Shown: piece by piece, positions 54,014 through 63,741 of the stretch
How positions within the stretch are numbered: the first letter of the stretch is position 1
Layout of the letters: each line of letters opens with the position of its first letter
Source: Flectonema sp. DT1601
Taxonomy: Eukaryota; Euglenozoa; Diplonemea; Diplonemida; Diplonemidae
Assembly: GCA_964019425.1 (NCBI GenBank)
Contig: OZ025799.1
Location: 930,001 to 994,000 of the forward strand
Reading direction: 5' to 3'
Length of the DNA: 64,000 nucleotides
Made by a program: the position numbers and the translations under genes
Notes under the pieces: generated by a model
Told to the model about the DNA's origin: nothing
What the model saw: the letters and a program-made list of their open reading frames with translations, nothing else
The model's database searches: none

Positions 54014-54187
54014 ATAACCCAACAAACTAGCAATTCCTCCAACCTTTTTCGTCAGTCGGGATTGTTACACGCCGGAAAAGGAAACTACTCGAAAGTCGGG
54101 GCAGTTCGAACGTCAGCATTCACATTAGCAAGCAACCAGTCTTGAGAACCCAACCATTACGTGCATCAGCCACAGTTAACCTGAATA
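54014..54187. repeat. repeat C mosaic, copy 2
   Basis: Contains AACCCAACAAACTAGCAATTC, then the GTCGGGGCAGTTCGAACGTC module and CCATTACGTGCATCAGCCAC. Links repeat A to repeat B. Confidence 0.55.
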
Positions 54188-54865
54188 AGAAATTTGGGAG
54201 AGGAATAGGGGCAGTGAACTTTTGATTCAGGCCCTTCCCAACGAACAGGACGAAGACTTCTAAAACCTGAGATGAACCAATTGAGTTGAAACAAACAAAT
54301 AACAGAGACGCAACACATACCGGAACATCATCGCAAGCAATGCTTCGGACCTCCGTCGACCTTCGTTCTTCCGGCGGCAAAGGGAAACAAGAAAGAACGG
54401 GCAATGAGACAAACCTGTTAGTTGGTGTTGTGCTGTTGTTAAAAACAAAAACATAAACGCCAGGAAGTTCGACAACGAAGACATCGACATCGATCGCTGC
54501 TCTGCAGATGTCCGGCGGGTGTTTGTCTACACTGTGTTTATTGTTTGTTTTTTTCCCAAGGTTCAACCTTGGGAAGAGAAGTAAAAAATTCCGTCAGTGT
54601 TGGCCTTCCTGTTCGAAGGTGCGCACCAATGACGATAAATAGAGTGGGGGGGGAGAAAACCTTTGATCCAACTGGATCCCTTCACGAGCTGACATTGCCA
54701 TGTGAAGTTAAATATTCTGGCGATGCCAGCTCAGGCGACTTAGCCTGCTTTTTTCTTTAAATAAAAAAAATAAAAAGATACCAACAGGTGGGGTGATGGG
54801 TTGCGCCACTGCAATCCAGTCACAAAAAGAAACAAAGGTAATCTCCAGGGTTCTCGACCCTTGGC
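54188..54865 (+). repeat. repeat B, full copy 2
   Basis: About 675 bp, nearly identical to 60335-60985. The first 150 bp (AATTTGGGAGAGGAATAGGG to GGAACATCATCGCAAGC) is absent from copy 1. Carries the perfect palindrome CCCAAGGTTCAACCTTGGG (54555-54573). After GGTAATCTC it continues into AGGGTTCTCGACCC, as in copy 1. Confidence 0.8.
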
Positions 54866-55262
54866 TCTCCCTGCGCAAGCATCGCATGGAGGGTGACGCT
54901 AAGCACCCGGGGGGTACGAAACAAACTTTCCCCCTGCTGTCCTGTTTGAAATAAAAAAAAAAAAAAAAAAAAACAAAGGGATAGAAGTAAACAGAATACA
55001 TTACACCTCAACAGGTGACGCTAAACACCCAGGGGATACAAACCAAACTTTCTCCCTGTTGCCCAAACTTTCCCTGGAATACAATACCTAACAATCAGTG
55101 CGTTCACTGGCCTTAGGGCTGTTCGGACTTATGCTTTGGACTGTTCCCTTGCAGAAAAAAAAAAGTAAAATAAACCAACTTTCAACATGTAACAACCAGG
55201 GATAATTCTCAATAAGGCCGCCGTCACCGTGAAGCTGCTACGAATAACAGTTCGAACGTCAG
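54866..55262. other. short mosaic spacer with repeat C remnants
   Basis: Two related GGTGACGCTAA(A/G)CACCC segments (about 54892 and 55014) recall the GGTGATGCCAAACACCC part of repeat A. A module from repeat C (55180-55262) ends the stretch. No gene seen. Confidence 0.5.
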
Positions 55263-55672
55263 CATTCGAATTTCGATAAGTGGGAAGTAACGGACTGGGA
55301 GCTTTTGGCTCCTGCCCTATTCCCGATGTAAACTTTCTTTTTATTTTTATTTTTTTTTTTAACAGGCCCAAAGGGCGACAATGATGGTTGCTGACCAAGG
55401 AATAATATTCAAATGAATTTTCGTTTCAAAGAAACGAACAGAATTGAGAGAGAGGCAGAGAAAAAAAAAAAAAAAAAAAGAAAGAATAGAAAAAGAAAAA
55501 TATGAAGAGGAAATAATCAAACATGAAAAAAAAAAAAAAAAAAATATAAATAAAAAACGTTGTATGAAAAAGGAAAAAAAGAAAAAAAAAGACCAGAAAA
55601 GGAAAGAGAAAATGAAAAGGTATAATATTATTGTGGGGATATGAGGATAGCAGGGAGATGCTCTTTTTTTTT
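55263..55672 (+). repeat. repeat D, full copy left of satellite array 3
   Basis: Same start (GAATTTCGATAA) and end (GATAGCAGGGAGATGCTC) as the other full copies, again directly upstream of a satellite array. Confidence 0.8.
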
Positions 55673-55684
55673 TTTTTTTTTTAT

Positions 55685-55788
55685 TATTTAAAAAAAGGAA
55701 ACAATCAGTTTAGCGTCTCGATCAGGACGGAAAATAGAAATTAATCGACATAGTCGATCGATAGAAAAAAAATGATAACATTGTTTAT

Positions 55789-55827
<39 letters not shown>

Positions 55828-56082
55828 CTTTTAATTATTTTAAAGAAAAAACAATCAGTTTAGCGTCTTGACCAGGACGGAAAATAGAAAGTAATCGACA
55901 TAGTCGATCGATAAAAAAAAAACAATGATAACATTGTTTATTCCTTTTTTTTTTTTTTTTTTTTTTGTTCTTTTCATTTATTTTTAAAGAAAAAACAATC
56001 AGTTTAGCGTCCTGACCAGGACGGAAAATTGAAAGTGATCGACATAGTCGATCGATAAAAAAACAATGATAACATTGATTAA

Positions 56083-56117
<35 letters not shown>

Positions 56118-56229
56118 TTTTAATTATTTTTTAAAGAAAAAACAATCAGTTTAGCGTCTTGACCAGGACGGAAAATAGAAAGTGATCGACATAGTCGATC
56201 GATAAAAAACAATGATAACATTGTTTATT

Positions 56230-56261
<32 letters not shown>

Positions 56262-56917
56262 CCTTTTTAATATTTTAAAGAAAAAACAATCAGTTTAGCG
56301 TCTTGACCAGGACGGAAAATAGAAAGTGATCGACATAGTCGATCGATAAAAAAACAATGATAACATTGTTTATTCTTTTTTTTTTTTTTTTTTTAAATTC
56401 TTTTTATTTATTTTTAAAGAAAAAAAAACGGAAAATAAAAATTAGTCGACAAAGTCGAACGATAAAAAAAAAACAATGATAACATTGTTTATTCTTTTTG
56501 TTTTTGTTTTTTTTTTTTATATTCTTTTTTATTAATTTTGAAAAAAAAAACAATCAGTTTAGCGTCTTGACCAGGACGGAAAATAGAAAGTAATCGACAT
56601 AGTCGATCGATGAAAAAAAAACAATGATAACATTGTTTATTCTTTTTTTTTTTTTTTAAATTCTTTTTATTTATTTTTTAAAAAGAAAAAAAAACGGAAA
56701 ATAGAAATTAGTCAACAAAGTCGAACAGTAAAAAAAAAAACAATGATAACATTGTTTATTCTTTTTTTTTTATTTTTTTTTTATATTCTTTTTTATTAAT
56801 TTTGAAAAAAAAAAACAATCAGTTTAGCGTCTTGACCAGGACGGAAAATAGAAAGTGATCGACATAGTCGATCGATAAAAAAAAACAATGATAACATTGT
56901 TTATTCTTTTTTTTTTA
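55685..56917 (-). repeat. satellite array 3
   Basis: Same orientation as array 2. The first four units are a-only at about 150-160-bp spacing, followed by alternating a/b dimers. Homopolymer T runs between units are the longest in the window (up to about 31 nt near 55792-55822). Ends abruptly at a repeat C module. Confidence 0.9.
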
Positions 56918-57271
56918 TTCACATTAGCAAGCAACCAGTCTTGAGAACCCAACCATTACGTGCATCAGCCACAGTTAACCTGCAACTTTCAACATGTAAC
57001 AACTAGGGATAATTCTCAATAAGGCCGCCGTCACCGTGAAGCTGCTACGAACATGACCCAACAAACTAGCAATTCCACTCACTTCGAACACACTCAGCCA
57101 GAGAGCTTGCCAACAGAACAGAACGCAAGGTTACTTTCGGGTCCAATCTTCGCCGTGAGCCTGGTGTCTTGTGCTGGACTGGGTTTCCAGAGGGCCTCAC
57201 CATGCACACAAACTCCTGGATGGGACGATCGAGGGAATCAACCAAGCCGAGAACTGAACCGGAAGGATAGG
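56918..57271. repeat. repeat C mosaic, copy 3, plus a unique fragment
   Basis: Repeat C modules occupy 56918-57053. They are followed by a GC-richer 200-bp stretch with a 77-residue frame (57053-57286, ATG) of no recognised family, running into repeat A at about 57272. Probably a transposon ORF remnant. Confidence 0.45.
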
Positions 57272-57980
57272 CAGGGAGGGCCTTAGCCAAAAGCTAACAG
57301 TCCAAATCTCACCTGGTAAATTCAACTCAGTCCTTGTCAGTCTTGGCATCAAACCTGTAATGGTTTAATCATTACAGGTTATTTACTGAAATGTTTGTTC
57401 TAAAAGTTGCTAAGTATTTCTCACTTAGAAATTTTTTATTTTTTTATTTTCAGCTTAATTAGCTACAAATTGTTTCTACTAAGTGTTTCTCACTTAGATT
57501 TTTTTTTTGCTTTTCAGCTCCTTAAAAGCTGCTAAGTGTTTCTGCTAAGTGTTTCTCACTTAGAATCTAATTGTTATGTTCGTTTTCTATCCCCTCTTCT
57601 ATCCCTTTTGTTCAAAAAAAGCGATGAGAAATTTCTCTCATTCATGCTAAGATGCACTCTGAACTTTGATTTTTTGATCTGAGTGTGAGGGAATGACCTG
57701 TTAGTGCATTGGGCATAAGCTGGGCTGCAGTTTAGATGTCTTAGGTGTTAATAAGGGGTTCCTCTTAGCATTTTTCTTTGTTCCCACCTTATGATTTTCT
57801 TGAAGAAAAAAAATAGAAGTCATAATGGTGCTTCCCTCTGGAAGGGTTGTAAGCCATGGTGTCCAACTAAATTAAAGGACAAGTCTGGGATAATCCCTGC
57901 CAGAGGGGCGAGTATTCTACCATGGTTGAAATACTCTGGCAACTGATCTTCAATTTTATGTTGTTTGTTAGCTGCTGGTG
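57272..57980 (-). repeat. repeat A, extended copy joined to LINE-2
   Basis: Nearly identical to 52605-53305, including the CTAAGTGTTTCTCACTTAG hairpins. It stops at GCTGCTGGTG, where LINE-2 coding sequence begins. This junction marks the truncated 5' end of LINE-2 in this copy. Confidence 0.75.
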
Positions 57981-59419
57981 TAATTAATTCTATAGAGAAC
58001 GCTGTCAAATGGAAAGAGGCAAGAACGAGAATGAAAAGGATTTTCCGAATGTATCGGAATTTAGAAAAGAAAAATTTATTCAAAAAATTACAAGATAAAT
58101 TTCGTCAAAATCCGTTTTCTGCCATAAAAGAAGAACTCCAAAAAGAAGATCCTCAACCCCCCTCCCTTGATATTCCAGAGGAAAAAATAATTGAACATTT
58201 TAAAAACAATTATTGTGACAATGAAAAAAAAAAAACTGATTTCACCCATCCCTCTTTTTTACCTAAGTCTGACTACAAGACAATGGATGATATCCAGTTC
58301 CCGAGCTTCGAACAGTTTGGTATTCTCTTATCAAAGAAAAAAAACAAATGTGCCCCTGGTCCCAATTGCATACCTTATGTTGTATGGAAAAAGGTCCCAA
58401 CTTTTATGGAAGCACTTTACAAGGTATTAAAGAGAATTTTCGAACTCAAGGCCTATCCGGATAGTTGGGGCTTAGCATTTGTAACAATGCTCCCAAAGCC
58501 CAACTCCGATGGGAAAGACATCTCGAAAACGAGACCGATAGCTGTGGGCAACTGCGACGGGAAAATTTTTAATACGGTTATTCAGGAAGCCGTCGCAAAC
58601 CACACTCTTTCTAAATTTAATTTTCAAAAAGGCTTTAGGAAAGGTGTCTCTGGGTGTATCGAACATGCCACAATCACCTCAGAGATTTTTAAAGAAGTGA
58701 AAGCTCTCCGGAAAAACCTAACAATTGTCTGGGTGGATTTGGCAGATGCTTTCGGCTCAGTCAAACATCAATTAATTTTCTTTGCTTTAAAATATTTCGG
58801 AATTCACGAAAGAATAATCGGTTTCTATAAAAGGTATTATTCCTCCATGCGCGTCCAAATCAGAGTTGGAGAAGGCCTGACGCCCACTATCCCTTTTGAA
58901 GTTGGTGTCTTTCAAGGCTGCGTTTCCTCCCCAACCCTTTTTAATTTGGTATTCCAACTACTGCTCTTTTCCTTAGCAGTTCATCAACAGGAAGCCTACG
59001 AGTTTAACAATAAATCCCTCCAACTATTAGTTGCAGCTTTTGCTGATGATTTACAACTTACCACGTCATCAAAGGCGGGGGCAAAATTGCTAATCAAGTC
59101 GCTCGAACAGTTTCTTTCCTGGTCTCGTGGTATGAAAGCGAAACCCCAGAAATGCATTGCCCACAGCTTTGTACAAGGGAAACCAGCTAACCCGGACCTG
59201 AAGATTAACAATGTTCCGATTACGAATCTCCAGGAAGCTGGAGAGTTCAAATACCTCGGGCGTTGGTTTGAGCCGAACGCCAAAGAACAGAAATTGCGAG
59301 AGCGCCTGACCACTTTTACCAGGAATTTTTTAAAAAAAGTCGACGCCATGCCACTATATGGGTCTCAGAAGGCTTGGTCTGTCCAACACTTGTTATTGTC
59401 AAGGTTAACATGGGAATGA
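57981..59419 (+). CDS. LINE-2 reverse transcriptase (N-terminally truncated)
   Basis: An open frame of about 480 residues with no credible start codon of its own; it begins at the repeat A junction. RT motifs are clear. The finger region has KCAPGPNCIPYVVWK and then RPIAVGNCDGKIFN. Motif A is VWVDLADAFGSVKH. Motif B is FQGCVSSPTLFNL. Motif C is AAFADDLQLT with both catalytic Asp residues. Motif D is KPQKCIAHSF and motif E is FKYLGRWF. Catalytic residues are intact. The frame closes at SRLTWE, where the tRNA-bearing insertion begins. Target-primed reverse transcription is expected for this family. N-terminal DNA-binding zinc fingers, usual for R2-like elements, are missing. Confidence 0.88.
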
Positions 59420-59428
59420 CCATCTTCA

Positions 59429-60054
59429 TCCATTTTGTATTGTTAAACTAATTAAGACAAAATTAAGAATTAAACTACTTAGAATAAGTGATTAAACATA
59501 TGAAACTGACGTCGGGGTGATGTTACATCTTCAAGAGGTCGTTTAGACAAAACTTTGAAACGCACCGAGGCAAGAGCGGTGCAACAAGCCAAATAAACAA
59601 GCAAACAATTCGCGAACCTCAAGAAGAAACACCCAGGGTGGGTTGGGTGGGAAAAAGTTTAAAGTTTTAAGTAAATAAGCAAAATTTGCTAAGGAAAGGA
59701 ATATAATGTTAAATGTTTAGCGAATAGATAAACAAACGGCTTCCAGAGCACAGAGCAAATCATCGCAACAGAGCCGTTCAGTCCAAGCATTGCACAGAAC
59801 CCGAAGTATTAAGTTCAGAGTGCATTTTAGTTAAGGGAGGGATATTTTTCTTTCCGTTCCGATAGGAGCGGGAAGAGAGAATGTAATAAAAGATTTTCGA
59901 CGTACCAGAGCAGGCATAGCCGAGTGGTTATGGTCGTCGACTATAAATCGCTTGGGTAGCCGTGGTCACGGGTTCAATTCTCGGTCACGGCAGATTTTTC
60001 GCGTTTTTCCTTCAGGAAACTGAAGGACTAAAAAGACACAGAAATGGACTCAGT
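59429..60054 (+). mobile_element. about 626-bp insertion in LINE-2 with a tRNA-like region
   Basis: It interrupts the RT thumb between TGGGAATGACCATCTTC and GATCATTCCCTGAG. A second copy with the same LINE flanks lies inverted at 40343-41032. The 3' part (59908-59993) has box A TAGCCGAGTGG and box B GGTTCAATTCT. The tRNA-like acceptor stem pairs poorly, so it is tRNA-derived rather than a tRNA gene. Being at the same LINE site in two copies, it was mobilised with the LINE or is a constitutive part of this subfamily. Confidence 0.65.
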
Positions 60055-60328
60055 GATCATTCCCTGAGTAAACTGAGAAGTTTAATGATCCATGACTTAT
60101 CTCTCCCTTTTGCCAAAAAAATGGACAAAATTATTAAACCTTTTTTGAAGAAATGGTGGGGATTTGTCCGCTCTGCGAACACAGTCATCCTTTTTACCGG
60201 TTCAAAGAACACTGTTGGTCTCAGACACAAAAGAGTTGAGACGCTATATAAACAAGCGCAATCAATTAAACTAGACATCCTCAGATCCTCACAGGACTCT
60301 GACATGCACGGTGTCTACAAGGTGAATA
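60055..60328 (+). CDS. LINE-2 RT thumb segment
   Basis: About 90 residues in a different frame from the RT upstream: DHSLSKLRSLMIHD, then MDKIIKPFLKKWWGF and RSANTVILF. These resemble the region after RT motif E in R2/CRE-like elements, where a basic F-x-x-KW segment is followed by an AN-containing motif. It ends at HGVYK where repeat B begins. Confidence 0.65.
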
Positions 60329-60985
60329 GAAATTTGGGAGAGGAATAGGGGCAGTGAACTTTTGATTCAGGCCCTTCCCAACGAACAGGACGAAGACTTC
60401 TAAAACCTGAGATGAACCAATTGAGTTGAAACAAACAAATAACAGAGACGCAACACATACCGGAACATCATCGCAAGCAATGCTTCGGACCTCCGTCGAC
60501 CTTCGTTCTTCCGGCGGCAAAGGGAAACAAGAAAGAACGGGCAATGGGACAAACCTGTTAGTTGGTGTTGTGCTGTTGTTAAAAACAAAAACATAAACGC
60601 CAGGAAGTTCGACAACGAAGACATCGACATCGATCGCTGCTCTGCAGATGTCCGGCGGGTGTTTGTCTACACTGTGTTTATTGTTTGTTTTTTTCCCAAG
60701 GTTCAACCCTGGGAAGAGAAGTAAAAAATTCCGTCAGTGTTGGCCTTCCTGTTCGAAGGTGCGCACCAATGACGATAAATAGAGTGGGGGGGGAGAAAAC
60801 CTTTGATCCAACTGGATCCCTTCACGAGCTGACATTGCCATGTGAAGTTAAATATTCTGGCGATGCCAGCTCAGGCGACTTAGCCTGCTTTTTTCTTTAA
60901 ATAAAAAAAATAAAAAGATACCAACAGGTGGGGTGATGGGTTGCGCCACTGCAATCCAGTCACAAAAAGAAACAAAGGTAATCTC
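60329..60985 (+). repeat. repeat B, full copy 3, inside LINE-2
   Basis: Starts AGAAATTTGGGAGAGG and stops at GGTAATCTCC, where LINE-2 coding resumes. The other two copies continue into AGGGTTCTCGACCC, so the right boundary here is an insertion end or a junction. One base breaks the central palindrome (CCCAAGGTTCAACCCTGGG). Confidence 0.75.
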
Positions 60986-60993
60986 CTATTATT

Positions 60994-63741
60994 ATGGAGA
61001 AATCGTCCAACTGGTCGAAAAAGTTTTCAGCTTCTGCTGAGTGGGAGCGCCTTATTAAGTTTTTTTCTTACCGTTCTCTTGCGAAGCAATCAGCTGGTCT
61101 TGGTCACCGATTGCGCGATCTACGTACTACTCGCCCCGATCTCCTTAAGCGTTTTGAAGTGGAAGCCACAGATGAACTACTGAACTCTTTGAATAAATTA
61201 CAAGTCCAAGGTCAGTGGAAGGAGTGGTCTAAATGTATGATAAACGATTTCACCTGGAATAAGGTACTTAGGGAGGGAAATCCTGCCTATATCTCATTTC
61301 AACTGAAAGCGGTTACAAACACCCTCCCCTCACAAGATAATTTAAAGAGGTGGAACATCACCAATGTGGACCAAAATTGTGTTTTGTGTGGCAAAGTGAA
61401 TCCTACCCTCAGGCATGTCTTAACAGGCTGTCCTGTCTCTTTAACACAAGGGAGGTTCACGTGGCGTCACGACAGCGTTCTAAAACGCATTGTTATCTTC
61501 TTGGAAGAGTTGATAATAAAAGCCAACAAAAGAAAAGAAAACCTCCCGCCTCCCTCTCAAACTTTTTTAAAAACAGGGGAAAATAAACCCCTAGAAAGAA
61601 TTTCTAAAGAGACAGGCGAACTTTCACTAGCGAATGATTGGGTCATCCTCGACGATGTCGGTGATAACCGCCTAATTGTTCCTCTTGAAGTGTGCCATGT
61701 CTCGTCCTCTCTAAGACCAGACATTTTTATTTATTCTTTTTTTGCGAAAAGAGCACTGATTCTGGAGCTGACGTGTCCAAATGAAGATCGTTTCGAAACC
61801 TCTCATGTCTTAAAGGAAAAGAAATACCTAAAGCTAAGAGACTCGATCATCGCTAATGGCTTCGACTGTAACATTTTTACTATTGAAGTTGGCGTACGAG
61901 GAAACATCTGCATGGACCAGCTGAACATCTGGACACGTCACATCGGTTCACCTTTAGCACCAACAAAAGCTTTATTTTGTGAATGCACCAGAATCGCCAG
62001 ACAGTGCTCATATGTTCTGTTCCAGACGAGGAACCTCCCCACGTGGCATTCAAGACCACTAATGCGCAGCATTAAAGAAGAACCTGCCACTGCAAGTTTT
62101 ATAAAAGATGGTAAAGAAATCTTCCCTGTGGAAGAAGTCAAAATCCACAAAGTAACAAAACTGAAAACGATCGAAAAGCTCACCATTGAAAGATCGTGGC
62201 TTGAGAAATGTTTTATCTGGCAAACTTGTTACGCATCGGCTCTTTCTATTCTACTTATTGCCAATGGTTCTTCCTCCCCGGCCCCTTCTGTTTTGTTAGA
62301 TGAGGATGAGCTCACTGGACTCTCCTTGTCATTCTCTTCTATTTCTTCCATCTCTTTCCAGACTCCCCCACCTGAACTCATGTCAACGGGATCGCAAACA
62401 CTTCCTGCTGATTTCGCTATAGTGATAAGAACTCAATCTGACATGGGTTCTCAAACCCCCATGTACAAAAAAAAAGAAGGAAAATTAAGGCTGAAACTTT
62501 CCTTGAAATGCCAGATTTTAGAAAACGAATTAGAGCAAATGAAAGAACGAATTTTTTATGTTCTATTTTTATTTTACTTTAATGCGATGTCAGCCTCCCT
62601 CGAGAAAGACAAGCAGTTACTAAATGGATTACCTGTTGAGATCAAAGCTACCAACCAGGATCCATCCTCACTTCCTCCTGCGCCCCCTGTTTTAATTATT
62701 GAAAAAGATAGAAAAGAATATGAACTTCTGGAAGGAGTAATTCAACGGTTAACAGCAGAACGCGATGAATCGAAGACTTCTCTTTCTGCACTAGTTCGAC
62801 AATATGACTTAGTGGAAGATTACAGGAAACGTGAGCTCGCAAATCTGACTCAGAGAGCAGACCTATCGGAAATGGCGCTCTTTAATTACCATCAAAGGTT
62901 TGTTCTTCTGTCGAACGAATTGGAGACCAAATGTAATGAGGAAAGAGAAAGTAAAATAAGACTTTTCTATACTCAACAGGAGGTCGAGAATTTGCGTGCC
63001 GCGCGTCCCCGTATGACCCACTTTAGTCAACAAGTTTCCCCCCGAACCCCCGTTCTGTATGAATCTGTTGCTATGATGAAGATAGCAAAGAACTACCTCT
63101 CGCTCTTTACAACTACGAGTAGTCTTTTTACTCCTCTTATTAAACCCCTTATCCCTACCCTTAATTATATCACCCCTCTTTGTCCTCTAGCCTCAATTCC
63201 TCCGACAATGCCGCAGAGTGAAGCTCTCGACCGCACGCCGACCAAGATTTTACGACAAGAGAGTCACGTTATCTCCGTTAGAGAGAATACACCTATTGCG
63301 AGACAATGGTCCGAGGGTAGGATTGACTTACTCGAGAACTACTGTCGAGCAGTAGATGACTCTCTCGAAACAAACGAGAAAGCGGCAGAGCTCTCAGAAC
63401 AACTTTTGGATGCCCAACTTCGCCTCTCGGAGCTGAATCACCAACGGTGTACAACTCACGCAGAGCAGCTTGAGCAATCCATGATGTTAACGGGACTGGC
63501 GAGCGATTTAAATGTTCAACTCGCCTTGGCACGGTCTCAAATTGCGGCCCTGAAGTTCCAATTAGCTTCATGGGCAGAAGGTTTGAGTCCGCCAGACACA
63601 GAAGAACATGAGGAAATTGAAACTCCGCCGAGAAAGTCTGAGCGTTCAACTCTGAAAAAACGGACCCCTCCATCAAGATATCGTTATAATCGAAGGAGAT
63701 GTTCTGCTGATGACGTTCACGGTGACTCCACCCCCTTGTAA
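60994..63741 (+). CDS. LINE-2 zinc finger, restriction-like endonuclease and coiled-coil tail
   Basis: An intact 915-residue frame with an ATG at 60994, although in the full element it is probably the continuation of the RT ORF. Residues 60-128 are RT-connector-like. A CCHC knuckle (C129, C132, H141, C146) is followed by GRFTWRHDSVL. The PD-(D/E)XK-type nuclease has RPDI (Asp243), LILELTCP (Glu258) and KEKKYLKL (Lys274-277), then IEVGVRG. From about residue 340 the protein goes beyond the usual end of such elements. It has Ser/Pro-rich linkers, a coiled coil at about 495-680, a hydrophobic Thr/Pro-rich stretch at about 700-730, a second coiled coil (about 765-865; ARQWSEGRIDLLENY, LSEQLLDAQL) and a basic C-terminus with KKRTPPSRYRYNRRR. 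The tail may mediate oligomerisation or RNA binding; that role is inferred. Confidence 0.88.
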   Translation: MEKSSNWSKKFSASAEWERLIKFFSYRSLAKQSAGLGHRLRDLRTTRPDLLKRFEVEATDELLNSLNKLQVQGQWKEWSKCMINDFTWNKVLREGNPAYISFQLKAVTNTLPSQDNLKRWNITNVDQNCVLCGKVNPTLRHVLTGCPVSLTQGRFTWRHDSVLKRIVIFLEELIIKANKRKENLPPPSQTFLKTGENKPLERISKETGELSLANDWVILDDVGDNRLIVPLEVCHVSSSLRPDIFIYSFFAKRALILELTCPNEDRFETSHVLKEKKYLKLRDSIIANGFDCNIFTIEVGVRGNICMDQLNIWTRHIGSPLAPTKALFCECTRIARQCSYVLFQTRNLPTWHSRPLMRSIKEEPATASFIKDGKEIFPVEEVKIHKVTKLKTIEKLTIERSWLEKCFIWQTCYASALSILLIANGSSSPAPSVLLDEDELTGLSLSFSSISSISFQTPPPELMSTGSQTLPADFAIVIRTQSDMGSQTPMYKKKEGKLRLKLSLKCQILENELEQMKERIFYVLFLFYFNAMSASLEKDKQLLNGLPVEIKATNQDPSSLPPAPPVLIIEKDRKEYELLEGVIQRLTAERDESKTSLSALVRQYDLVEDYRKRELANLTQRADLSEMALFNYHQRFVLLSNELETKCNEERESKIRLFYTQQEVENLRAARPRMTHFSQQVSPRTPVLYESVAMMKIAKNYLSLFTTTSSLFTPLIKPLIPTLNYITPLCPLASIPPTMPQSEALDRTPTKILRQESHVISVRENTPIARQWSEGRIDLLENYCRAVDDSLETNEKAAELSEQLLDAQLRLSELNHQRCTTHAEQLEQSMMLTGLASDLNVQLALARSQIAALKFQLASWAEGLSPPDTEEHEEIETPPRKSERSTLKKRTPPSRYRYNRRRCSADDVHGDSTPL

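Noticed and set aside
54120-54566. Minus-strand frame of 148 residues conserved in three copies of repeat B
   Set aside because: It opens with TTG rather than ATG, and its conservation follows from the DNA repeat itself. A real product cannot be excluded.
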